Of a stretch of 64,000 bases of DNA, positions 18,171 through 25,814 are shown piece after piece. The notes beneath the pieces are model-generated. The model made no database searches. It was not told the DNA's origin and saw only the letters and a program-made list of their open reading frames with translations. The first letter of the stretch is position 1, and every line of letters starts with the position of its first letter. Origin of the DNA: an uncultured Bacteroidales bacterium (lineage in GTDB: Bacteria > Bacteroidota > Bacteroidia > Bacteroidales > Bacteroidaceae); NCBI GenBank assembly GCA_902775975.1, contig CACYOC010000001.1:119781-183780 (forward strand), in the 5' to 3' direction. The translations under genes were made by a program, and so were the position numbers.

Positions 18171-18178
18171 TAATTTTG
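18171..18178 (+). promoter_or_regulatory. -7 promoter element overlapping the hemW start region
   Basis: TAATTTTG followed by CA is a full TAnnTTTG match. A start site about 7 bp downstream would fall within a few bases of the ATG at 18188, so the mRNA would be nearly leaderless. This also excludes the in-frame TTG at 18176, which lies inside the promoter. Confidence 0.65.
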
Positions 18179-18187
18179 CACGCAATT

Positions 18188-19492
18188 ATGGCAGGATTGT
18201 ACATACATATTCCCTTTTGTAAGAGCCGCTGCATCTACTGCGCCTTCTACTCCACCACCGACAGCGCACTGCGCCAGCGGTACGTGGATGCGGTCATCAA
18301 GGAGATGGCGCCCACCCCCTGCCCCTCCCGAAGGGAGGAGAGTATTGAGACGATATACATAGGAGGAGGGACGCCGTCGCAACTCACCATCCCGCAACTT
18401 CAGCAGCTCTTCTATAATATATATAAGGTATATCATCTCCCATCCCTTCGGGAGGGGCAGGGGGTGGGCTTTCTCCCATCCCTTCGGGAGGGGAAGGGGG
18501 TGGGCTTCCTCCCATCCCTTCGGGAGGGGAAAGGGTCGGGCTTAGAAGTCACCATCGAGTGCAACCCCGACGACGTCACTCCCGAATGGGCTGCCGCCCT
18601 GGCGCCCTTAGGCATCAACCGCGTCTCCATGGGTGCCCAGACCTTCGACGACCGTCGGCTGCGCTTCCTGCACCGCCGCCACACCGCCGCACAGGTGGAG
18701 CAGGCCGTCAGGACACTGCGTGCCGCCGGCATCAGCAACATCAGCATTGACCTCATGTACGGCTTCCCCGGCGAGACCTTAGAAGACTGGCAACGAGACA
18801 TTGACGCTGCCCTCGCCCTCGGCGTGGAGCACCTCTCGGCATACTGCCTGATGGTCGAGGAAGGAACGGCGCTGTATGAGCAAATGAGAGCCCACCCCCG
18901 CCCCCTCCCAAAGGGAGGAGAGGAGGAAAGAGAGGAGGAGACGGAGCGGGCTATGTACGAGCTGCTCATCGACCGACTGACGTCAGCAGGCTACGAGCAC
19001 TACGAAATATCCAACTTCGCCCTGCGCCCTGCCGGTGTTCCTGCCGACCAGCCGTCGCCCTACCGCTCGCGCCACAACAGCAACTACTGGAACGACACGC
19101 CCTACATCGGACTGGGTGCCGCCGCCCATAGCTATACGCCCGCCGCCGCTACTGCACTCAGCGATTCACCCGCTGAGTCTGCCGCCATCCGCTCATGGAA
19201 CGTCAGCGACCTGCGGCAGTATATCGAGGCCATAGAGCACGGCGAGCGCCCCTGCGAAACGGAGGTGCTCGACGAAGACACCCGCTACAACGACCGTATC
19301 ACCGTAGCCCTGCGCACCAGTGACGGACTGGACCTCACCACCCTCTCCGAGCGCCACCGCCACTACTGCATGAAAGAAGCCCACCGGTTTCTCTCCGATG
19401 GGCTCCTGACGCTTCGTGGTCAGCACCTGGTGCTCACGCGCCGTGGCCTCTTTGTCAGCGACATGGTGATGAGCGCGCTGATGATGGTTTGA
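18188..19492 (+). CDS. hemW: HemW-type radical SAM heme chaperone with repeat-derived insertions
   Basis: 434 residues from ATG 18188. MAGLYIHIPFCKSRCIYCAF carries the radical-SAM CxxxCxxC cluster in the HemW form (no fourth Cys as in HemN). IYIGGGTPS, the ECNPDDVT stretch, GVQTFDD-like MGAQTFDD, DLMYGFPGET and YEISNFA are all present, with the HemN C-terminal domain at the end. HemW is usually about 380 residues; the excess comes from in-frame copies of a GC-rich palindrome, read as APTPCPSRREE (18310), three tandem PSLREGxG units (18437-18542) and AHPRPLPKGGEE (18890), plus a short hairpin (19156). The core motifs are intact, so the protein is probably functional. HemW binds heme and a [4Fe-4S] cluster and delivers heme to respiratory enzymes. 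Confidence 0.88.
   Translation: MAGLYIHIPFCKSRCIYCAFYSTTDSALRQRYVDAVIKEMAPTPCPSRREESIETIYIGGGTPSQLTIPQLQQLFYNIYKVYHLPSLREGQGVGFLPSLREGKGVGFLPSLREGKGSGLEVTIECNPDDVTPEWAAALAPLGINRVSMGAQTFDDRRLRFLHRRHTAAQVEQAVRTLRAAGISNISIDLMYGFPGETLEDWQRDIDAALALGVEHLSAYCLMVEEGTALYEQMRAHPRPLPKGGEEEREEETERAMYELLIDRLTSAGYEHYEISNFALRPAGVPADQPSPYRSRHNSNYWNDTPYIGLGAAAHSYTPAAATALSDSPAESAAIRSWNVSDLRQYIEAIEHGERPCETEVLDEDTRYNDRITVALRTSDGLDLTTLSERHRHYCMKEAHRFLSDGLLTLRGQHLVLTRRGLFVSDMVMSALMMV
18310..18342. repeat. GC-rich palindromic element inside hemW, copy 4
   Basis: GCCCACCCCCTGCCCCTCCC, GAA, GGGAGGAGAG, the same as the intergenic copies at 9063 and 10441, but read in frame as APTPCPSRREES between the ProI-KEM helix and IYIGGGTPS. 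Confidence 0.85.
18437..18542. repeat. Three tandem reverse-oriented GC-rich palindromes inside hemW
   Basis: Three head-to-tail copies of CTCCCATCCCTTCGGGAGGG plus AAGGGGGTGGGCT, with a 36-bp period (12 codons), in the orientation opposite to copy 4. They are read as LPSLREGQGVGF, LPSLREGKGVGF, LPSLREGKGSGL just before the conserved EVTIECNP strand. Confidence 0.88.
18890..18926. repeat. GC-rich palindromic element inside hemW, copy 8
   Basis: GCCCACCCCCGCCCCCTCCC, AAA, GGGAGGAGAGGAGG, read as AHPRPLPKGGEEE. This is a different reading frame from copy 4, showing that the element is stop-free in more than one frame. Confidence 0.85.
19156..19178. repeat. GTTCACC-loop hairpin inside hemW, copy 1
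   Basis: ACTCAGCG - ATTCACC - CGCTGAGT: a perfect 8-bp stem with a 7-base loop, read as ALSDSPAES. It belongs to a family with copies at 19897, 20671, 20784 and 25719. Confidence 0.75.
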
Positions 19493-19554
19493 AGAGCCCC
19501 GTAGTGAGGACAAAACGGAGGGTTATCAGTCATTGTATATATAACAATACACGT

Positions 19555-22476
19555 ATGAAGACTTGGAAAACGAATCTTGAAGAGACGAAGCAGCACTATA
19601 TCGACTGGTGGAACCACAAGGGTATCGTGCTGAACATGTGGGAACACTTCCAGCAGGGCGTAGAACCGCACGCTGACATTCCAGCACCCCCACCCTACAA
19701 GGACTTGAACCAGCGGTGGTTCGACCCGCAATGGCGCGCTCAGTACCTGGACTGGTATGTGGCGCACTCCTGTCTGAAAGCCGATATGTTGCCCGTCGCC
19801 AACACACAGTTGGGGCCCGGCTCGCTGGCAGCTATCTTGGGCGGCGTCTTCGAGGGTGGCGAGGACACCATCTGGATTCACCCACGCCCCTCCGTGGTCA
19901 ACGGTTCACCCGTTGACATAGACGAAATTAAGTTCGACAGCAACCACCCGAACTACCTGCTGCACAAAGAATTACTGAAAGCCGTTAAAGAAAAGGCACA
20001 AGGCCACTACTACGTGGGTATGCCCGACTTGATGGAGGGTATGGACGTCATGGCAGCCATCAAGGGAACGGACAAGGTGCTGCTCGACACGGTGATGCAA
20101 CCTGAGGTGCTGGAGCGCCAGATGCAGCAGATTAACGACATCTACTTCCAAGTGTTCGACGAGCTGTACGACATCATCCGCGAGGGCGACGAAATGGCGT
20201 TCTGCTACTTCTCCAGCTGGGCTCCCGGCAAGATGTCGAAGTTGCAGTGCGACATCTCGACGATGATCAGCACCGACGACTACCGCCGCTTCGTGCAGCC
20301 GTTCATCCGCGAACAGTGTCAGAAGATTGACTATACGCTGTACCACCTGGACGGTGTGGGAGCCATGCACCACCTGGACGCACTATTGGAAATCGACGAG
20401 CTGAACGCCATTCAGTGGACCCCCGGCGTCGGCGAGCCACAGGGCGGCAGCGAGAAGTGGTACGACCTGTACCGTAAAATCCTCAACGGCGGCAAGAGCA
20501 TCATGGCGTGCTGGGTGACGCTGCCCGAGTTGCGCCCCCTGTTGGACAACATCGGCGGCGACGGCGTCCACATAGAGATGGACTTCCACAACGAGCAGGA
20601 GGTGGACGAAGCCCTGCGCATTGTTGACGAATACCGCCACAGCCGCAATCTGCACCCCGCCAACACTGTGGTCAACGGTTCTGCCGTTGACGACACCGAC
20701 GCCCAAGTAGAAGCCATCATCGAAAAGATAGAAGGTGCCAGCCACACCTGTCCCTGCGGTATCAACCACGACCACATACAGCGCTCAGCGGTTCCCCCGC
20801 TGAGTCCCCTCCCCCGCAAGCCCTCGTTGGAAGAGATAGCAGCACAGCGCATCCTTATCTTCGACGGTGCCATGGGTACCAGCATTCAGGCACTGCACTT
20901 AGAGAACACCCGTGGCAGCAACGAATACCTCTGCATAGAGCGCCCGGAGGTCATCAGCGACATTTACCGCCGCTTCCTGGCAGCCGGCTCGGACATCATC
21001 ACCACGAACACGTTCAACGCACAGAGCATCTCACTAAAGCCCCTCGGATTGGAACAGGAGTGCCGCCATATCAATATCGCTGCCGCACAGTTGGCACGCC
21101 AGATGGCTGACGCCTTCACGCTGGCCAACCCCGAGAAGCCCCGCTACGTCGTGGGAGGCATGGGACCTACCCGCGAAACCATCTCGATGGAAGGAGCACA
21201 CCTCAGCTACGAACAGTTGCGTGACGTCTATCAGGAACAGGCTGCTGCCCTGCTGCAAGGCGGGGTCGATGGTCTGCTGTTGGAAACCATCTTCGACGTA
21301 GAGAACGCCCGTGCAGGTATCGAAGCCTGTCAGCAAGCCATGAAGGACGCACAGCGTCAGGTTCCCCTGCTGCTCAGCTTCACGGTACGTACGCCCGAAG
21401 GCTACAACATGATTGGCCAGAACGTCATTGACCACATCAAGACACTACCCAAGGACAATATCTTTGCCGTGGGTCTGAACTGCAGTCCCGACATTCCGAT
21501 GGTGCTGTCGCTCACCCGCCGTCTGGCGGAAGAGACCGATTTCCGCATCATCGTCTTCCCCAATGCGGGTCTTCCTGACGAGCACAACCACTACCCCACA
21601 ACACCGACTATGTTCCAGCGTGAGATGTGGCCGTTCTTCAACGAACACCTGGTGAACATCATCGGCGGCTGCTGCGGTACGACCGACGAGCACATGGCGG
21701 TGCTGGCACCCTTGGCGCAACCTGCCCCCGGCTGTTTCGTAACACCCCACCAGCCTGGTACTCGCACTTCTCGCACATCCTCTTCTCGTACCTCCGTACC
21801 CCCGACGTCCGTATCCCCGTCATCCTCCGTACCCCCGACGTCTGCTTCCGAGCGCCTCTTCCAAGCCATTCTGAACGGCAAGGCCAACGACGCTGCCGCA
21901 GCCACAAAAGACGCCATAGACGAGCAGATAGCTCCGCAAGACCTCATCAACGGACAGATGATACGTGCCATGGGTGAGGTGGGACAGCGCTTCCAGGACG
22001 GCAAGGCCTTCGTACCACAGCTGCTGATGGCCGGACGCGCCATGAAGGCGGCTCTGGAACTGCTGAAGCCTATGATGGCTGGCGACTCCAGTACGTCGAT
22101 AGGAAAGGTGGTCATCGGAACCGTCAAGGGCGACCTGCACGACATTGGCAAGAACCTCGTGGCGTCAATGCTCGAGGGGTGTGGCTTCGAGGTGGTGAAC
22201 ATCGGTATTGACGTCTCTGCCGACACCTTCATCAAAGCCGTCAAGGAGAACGAGCCGGATATTCTGTGTATGAGTGCCTTGCTCACCACGACAATGGGGT
22301 ATATGAAAGAGGTCATTGACGCCTTGGAGGCTGCAGGCATTCGCGACCGCGTCAAGGTGATGGTGGGTGGAGCTCCCGTCACACAAGGCTTTGCCGACGA
22401 GATTGGTGCCGACGGCTACAGCGACAACGCCAACAGCGCCGTAACGGTAGCAAAACAACTCCTTGGAAAACTGTAA
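19555..22476 (+). CDS. Fusion methyltransferase: UroD-like + homocysteine methyltransferase + cobalamin-binding domain
   Basis: 973 residues from ATG 19555 (MKTWKTNLEETKQHY). Three parts: a UroD-superfamily methyltransferase (about 1-405); a MetH-like homocysteine S-methyltransferase (about 430-730: IFDGAMGTS, zinc cysteines C643 in GLNCSPD and C706/C707 in IGGCCGTT); and a B12-binding unit with helical cap (about 765-973; DLHDIG with axial His862). MetH's folate-binding domain is absent, as if the UroD domain replaces it, so the methyl donor may be a methylated substrate other than methyl-THF (inference). The linkers carry repeat DNA: hairpins at 20671 and 20784, and a tandem 33-bp unit at 21757-21845. 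A converging pair, activation protein and second UroD, follows. Confidence 0.85.
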   Translation: MKTWKTNLEETKQHYIDWWNHKGIVLNMWEHFQQGVEPHADIPAPPPYKDLNQRWFDPQWRAQYLDWYVAHSCLKADMLPVANTQLGPGSLAAILGGVFEGGEDTIWIHPRPSVVNGSPVDIDEIKFDSNHPNYLLHKELLKAVKEKAQGHYYVGMPDLMEGMDVMAAIKGTDKVLLDTVMQPEVLERQMQQINDIYFQVFDELYDIIREGDEMAFCYFSSWAPGKMSKLQCDISTMISTDDYRRFVQPFIREQCQKIDYTLYHLDGVGAMHHLDALLEIDELNAIQWTPGVGEPQGGSEKWYDLYRKILNGGKSIMACWVTLPELRPLLDNIGGDGVHIEMDFHNEQEVDEALRIVDEYRHSRNLHPANTVVNGSAVDDTDAQVEAIIEKIEGASHTCPCGINHDHIQRSAVPPLSPLPRKPSLEEIAAQRILIFDGAMGTSIQALHLENTRGSNEYLCIERPEVISDIYRRFLAAGSDIITTNTFNAQSISLKPLGLEQECRHINIAAAQLARQMADAFTLANPEKPRYVVGGMGPTRETISMEGAHLSYEQLRDVYQEQAAALLQGGVDGLLLETIFDVENARAGIEACQQAMKDAQRQVPLLLSFTVRTPEGYNMIGQNVIDHIKTLPKDNIFAVGLNCSPDIPMVLSLTRRLAEETDFRIIVFPNAGLPDEHNHYPTTPTMFQREMWPFFNEHLVNIIGGCCGTTDEHMAVLAPLAQPAPGCFVTPHQPGTRTSRTSSSRTSVPPTSVSPSSSVPPTSASERLFQAILNGKANDAAAATKDAIDEQIAPQDLINGQMIRAMGEVGQRFQDGKAFVPQLLMAGRAMKAALELLKPMMAGDSSTSIGKVVIGTVKGDLHDIGKNLVASMLEGCGFEVVNIGIDVSADTFIKAVKENEPDILCMSALLTTTMGYMKEVIDALEAAGIRDRVKVMVGGAPVTQGFADEIGADGYSDNANSAVTVAKQLLGKL
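19897..19917. repeat. GTTCACC-loop hairpin in the methyltransferase gene, copy 2
   Basis: GTCAACG - GTTCACC - CGTTGAC: a perfect 7-bp stem with 7-base loop, read as VNGSPVD in the UroD-like domain. Confidence 0.75.
20671..20691. repeat. GTTCACC-loop hairpin in the methyltransferase gene, copy 3
   Basis: GTCAACG - GTTCTGC - CGTTGAC: a perfect 7-bp stem, read as VNGSAVD near the end of the UroD-like domain. Confidence 0.75.
20784..20804. repeat. GTTCACC-loop hairpin in the methyltransferase gene, copy 4
   Basis: CTCAGCG - GTTCCCC - CGCTGAG: a perfect 7-bp stem in the linker between the UroD-like and homocysteine methyltransferase domains, read in another frame as RSAVPPLS. Confidence 0.75.
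21757..21845 (+). repeat. Tandem repeat in the linker before the B12 domain
   Basis: The 19-bp word CCTCCGTACCCCCGACGTC occurs at 21791 and 21824 (33-bp period, 11 codons) inside a Ser/Thr/Pro-rich stretch (TRTSRTSSSRTSVPPTS...). It joins the homocysteine methyltransferase to the cobalamin domain. Confidence 0.75.
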
Positions 22477-22488
22477 AGGGAAAGGAGG

Positions 22489-23136
22489 TCAAGCCTTTCT
22501 CTTTCGCTTATAGCATTGCTTGAAATCGCAGAGTCCGCAGGTGTAATCCATCTTGCGGACTTTTTCGCCTACTCCGATAATGCCGCTGACACTCTTGATA
22601 GGTACCATCAGCGAAGAGTCGGTCAGACGAACGCCACAGGTATTGCCCTCGAACAGCGGAAAGAGCTGCTGCTGACCGGAGACGTGCCAACCGCAATAGC
22701 CGGGCGAGAAACGGTTTGTATGGTGCCACCCTAACTTGTCGATACTCGCCTGCAGTGATTCTTCCATCCGGTCGGCACACTTCTCAGCCATCACACTGCC
22801 CAAGGCGTCGGCAATGAAGACACGCACCATATCGCCCTCAGCCTTCAACTGCTGCTGATACTGCTCGAACTCCACACCTGCCGTACAGACAAACAGAGCG
22901 TAGGCCTCAGAACCGTGCAACTGGCGCTCGATGATACGTCCCATCTCGAACGGTGGCAGCGTGCGGGTGACGAAGAAACAGAACTGGGGCTTGACCAACG
23001 GACATACCTCTTCGACAATGCGTCGCACCTCCTGTTGCGTCACCTCATCAGGTAGCGCATCACGATAGCCCATCTGCTCATACACCTCAGAAGCGTATAT
23101 CAATAATTCGTTATAGGTCAGCGTTTTATTCGTCAC
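22489..23136 (-). CDS. MetH activation-domain-like protein
   Basis: 215 residues. The segment RFSPGYCGWHVSGQQQLFPL corresponds to the AdoMet-binding 'R-x-S-x-GY' core of the MetH reactivation domain, and the C-terminus has cysteines in TCGLCDFKQC. In MetH this domain uses AdoMet and an electron donor to rescue oxidised cob(II)alamin. The neighbouring fusion protein has a B12 domain but no activation domain, so this stand-alone protein probably reactivates it. Its start overlaps the stop of the upstream UroD gene by 4 bp (ATGA type), giving translational coupling; it converges on the fusion gene with a 12-bp gap. Confidence 0.82.
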   Translation of the reverse strand: MTNKTLTYNELLIYASEVYEQMGYRDALPDEVTQQEVRRIVEEVCPLVKPQFCFFVTRTLPPFEMGRIIERQLHGSEAYALFVCTAGVEFEQYQQQLKAEGDMVRVFIADALGSVMAEKCADRMEESLQASIDKLGWHHTNRFSPGYCGWHVSGQQQLFPLFEGNTCGVRLTDSSLMVPIKSVSGIIGVGEKVRKMDYTCGLCDFKQCYKRKRKA

Positions 23137-24140
23137 TTACTATTCCAATGCTTTAAGGTATCAAAGAAGGTATCAATGTTGGCAAAAGGAGTGTGCGGCG
23201 GGGTGTCGCAACCGCTCGACAGCACGAAGTTAGGATAGGCTTTCATCTGCTCCAAGAGGTCGGTTGTCACTTGTCGCATCTGTTCAGGTGTACCATCCTT
23301 GAACACGCTGACGGGGTCGATATTACCCATCGCCAACGCCGTCGGAGGCACGTCACGAATAACCTCCTCCATGCGACATTTGTTGCCGAAGTGGTAGGCG
23401 GCAGCACCCGTGGCAACCATCGCCTCGGTACAGTGGCCGGTATTGCCGCAATTATGCAGAATGACCATGAAATGCTCGTCCTGCACCCTATCGACAATGC
23501 GCTTCACATACTGCGACGAAAAGGTCTTGCAGTCGTCGTTGGACATCAGACCGGCGGCAGGCTCAGCCATCACGACACCGTGAGTCCCTGTCTCCTTCAG
23601 CGCCAGACAGTACTTCTCGATGAAGTCGGTACATTTGGTGAGCAGTTCGTGGGCAGCAGCAGGATGCTCGTAGATGAGTACCATAATCTCGGACATATCG
23701 TACAGGCGCCCTGCCAACGAGAAGGGACCGATACAGCCGGAGAACACGGGACGGTCGGTGACCATCTTCGCGGCCAGCAGATTGGCCTTCAGATACTGCG
23801 GAATACGACCGGCACGCAGCGACGGAACCTGCAGGCGGTGAATGTCGTCAACACCGTTCAGCAGATGTCCCACAACGGCAGGAACGGCAATGTCGCTAAA
23901 GGCTATCTCGGCACCAAAGGCCTCTGCCTCCGTGGTGAGGTCCATGATGGTGCAGGCGGCAGCACTCGGATACTTCTGGGCAAGCAGTGCTACGGCGTCG
24001 GCATGGACACGTCCGTCACAGACCGCCTCGCGGACACTGTGGCCATTCAACTCAATCCCCGGATGGGTCATTACCGGCACGGCGGCGACTTCCTGCTGTC
24101 GGATGACGTCTGCCACCCATTGTCTCATATTCATCTTCAT
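23133..24140 (-). CDS. UroD-family (MtaA/CmuA-like) corrinoid methyltransferase
   Basis: 335 residues. Uroporphyrinogen decarboxylase fold with the MtaA/CmuA-type zinc motif H-x-C (ILHNCGNTGH), MAEPAAGLMS and a C-terminal SSGCDTPPHTP, all typical of methylcobamide:thiol methyltransferases rather than true HemE. There is no signal peptide. It forms an overlapping two-gene unit with the activation protein and lies beside the B12-domain fusion, so it may load or unload methyl groups on that corrinoid. Alternate starts: MKMNM has three closely spaced in-frame ATGs. The substrate is not evident. Confidence 0.82.
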   Translation of the reverse strand: MKMNMRQWVADVIRQQEVAAVPVMTHPGIELNGHSVREAVCDGRVHADAVALLAQKYPSAAACTIMDLTTEAEAFGAEIAFSDIAVPAVVGHLLNGVDDIHRLQVPSLRAGRIPQYLKANLLAAKMVTDRPVFSGCIGPFSLAGRLYDMSEIMVLIYEHPAAAHELLTKCTDFIEKYCLALKETGTHGVVMAEPAAGLMSNDDCKTFSSQYVKRIVDRVQDEHFMVILHNCGNTGHCTEAMVATGAAAYHFGNKCRMEEVIRDVPPTALAMGNIDPVSVFKDGTPEQMRQVTTDLLEQMKAYPNFVLSSGCDTPPHTPFANIDTFFDTLKHWNSK

Positions 24141-24245
24141 ACGCAGCGTATTGTTTTTCTTAAAGACGTTGGAACGTCCGATTTGTCACTAATGATGACA
24201 AAACAAAGGCTAATGCGTCTTATAGATATCATACACATCAGGCAC

Positions 24246-25814
24246 ATGAAACGACTACTAACCATATTTCTGCTATCCGCCACCCTGCAAGCAACGGCAG
24301 GGGAAATCGTTGTCCGCGAAGGAGGGAGCATTCACGAAGCACTGCGACAAGCCCGTGAATGGAGACGCACCAAGGACGCTCGCTGTCAGGGTGGTATCAC
24401 CATCACGATAGAAGCAGGCCGCTACTATATGCAAGAGCCCTTGCTGCTGCGCCCTGAGGACAGCGGTACAGAGGAGTCGCCGCTCACCATTCGCGGCAGT
24501 CAGCAACACGAGACCATTCTCTGCGGCGACCAGCAGCAACAGCACACGCAGGTGTGGCCCACAGAGGGTATGGAGCGTATGATTGACTTTAACACTGCTG
24601 ACCGTACCATCACCATTCCCGTTCCCCCAAAAGCCGTGCTTCGCGATTTCGCCGCGAAGACGGCGGCGGCGAGTACCAGCCGTCCACCCCTCGAAATGGT
24701 GGTTCACCAGCGCTGGGCCATCGCCATCCTGCGCGTCAAGGACATCACTATTCTTGGCGATTCCGTCGCCAAGGTCTCCTTCCTGGAACCGGAAAGCCGC
24801 CTGGAGTTTGAGCACCCCTGGCCACAGCCCGTTATTAGCGGCGAACGCGGAAGCAGCAGTTTCCTGCTACGCACCACTGAGCAGCGTGACGGCATAGAAC
24901 AGCTGCTCATCGTTGATGGCGCCAACCACACCGTGTTCGAAGATTTAGTCTTCGAAAACACCTGCTGGAACCGCCCCCTGCACAAAGGACACGTCACCCT
25001 GCAAGGCGGGTTCCCGTTGTTGGACGCCTACAAGTTGGCTGTTCCCGGTTTGCCCTGGGATAAAGACCTCGAGAACCAAGCATGGATAGAGCGTCCCGTC
25101 AGCGCCGTTTCCGTGCGCAATGCCCACCACGTCGATTTCCGCACCTGCCATTTCTACCAGCTGGCCAGCACCGCCCTCGACTACATTGACAATGTCAGCG
25201 ACTGCACGGTGACGGGGTGCCAGTTTGAACACATTGGAGGCACTGCCATCATGGCGGGGTCGTTTGCTGAAAGTCCTATGGAGGTACACCGTCCCTACAC
25301 CCATCTCGCCGAGCGTTGCAAGAACATCAAGATTGAGCGCAACAACATCTGCCGGACCAGCGAAGAGGACTGGGGAGCGGTGGCTATCGGTATGGGGTAT
25401 GTACGCGACTGCACCATCAGCGGGAACAGTGTTTCACACACCAACTACAGCGGCATCTGCATCGGTTGGGGATGGACACCCCTCTATACGGGTATGGAGA
25501 ACAACCACATCGTCAGCAACAAGGTGAGCAACTATGCCTGTCAGCTGTACGACGCAGGAGGCATCTACACGCTGTCGAGTCAGCCGAACTCCAGCATTCG
25601 CGACAACGAGATAACACAACCCTACCCTGCGCCCTACGCTACCAACGACCGCGGCTTCTGCATCTACTTAGACGCCCGCACCGACGGCTTCACCATAGAA
25701 AACAACAAGACCACAGTGGTCAGCGGTTCACCTGCTGGCACTACCCTCCGCCTCATCCGTCGTGACGAGATAGGCGATAACCACCCTGGTCCACACCTCA
25801 TATTCAAACAATGA
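24246..25814 (+). CDS. Secreted right-handed beta-helix protein, GH141-like
   Basis: 522 residues from ATG 24246, which begins a signal peptide (MKRLLTIFLLSATLQATAGE). The frame stays open upstream but only as the shadow of the minus-strand UroD gene. Motifs: LLLRPEDSGTEESPLTIRG at the start of the helix, then DWGAVAIGMGYV, NYSGICIGWGW and YDAGGIYTLSSQPNS, as in GH141-type glycosidases and related beta-helix proteins. GH141 includes fucosidase activity on pectin (RG-II) and xylanase activity; substrate here unproven. A paralogue lies at 36832. The stop overlaps the next ATG (ATGA), so it is coupled to GH31. A GTTCACC hairpin lies at 25719. Confidence 0.8.
   Translation: MKRLLTIFLLSATLQATAGEIVVREGGSIHEALRQAREWRRTKDARCQGGITITIEAGRYYMQEPLLLRPEDSGTEESPLTIRGSQQHETILCGDQQQQHTQVWPTEGMERMIDFNTADRTITIPVPPKAVLRDFAAKTAAASTSRPPLEMVVHQRWAIAILRVKDITILGDSVAKVSFLEPESRLEFEHPWPQPVISGERGSSSFLLRTTEQRDGIEQLLIVDGANHTVFEDLVFENTCWNRPLHKGHVTLQGGFPLLDAYKLAVPGLPWDKDLENQAWIERPVSAVSVRNAHHVDFRTCHFYQLASTALDYIDNVSDCTVTGCQFEHIGGTAIMAGSFAESPMEVHRPYTHLAERCKNIKIERNNICRTSEEDWGAVAIGMGYVRDCTISGNSVSHTNYSGICIGWGWTPLYTGMENNHIVSNKVSNYACQLYDAGGIYTLSSQPNSSIRDNEITQPYPAPYATNDRGFCIYLDARTDGFTIENNKTTVVSGSPAGTTLRLIRRDEIGDNHPGPHLIFKQ
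25719..25739. repeat. GTTCACC-loop hairpin in the GH141-like gene, copy 5
   Basis: GTCAGCG - GTTCACC - TGCTGGC: a 7-bp stem using two G:T pairs, same loop as copy 2, read as VSGSPAG. Confidence 0.6.

Noticed and set aside
18437-18542. Frameshift or pseudogene in hemW
   Set aside because: The frame stays open through all inserts and core motifs are intact; an extended but functional protein is simpler.
23193-24245. Upstream extension of the beta-helix gene frame
   Set aside because: It reads antisense through the UroD gene; the signal peptide begins at 24246.
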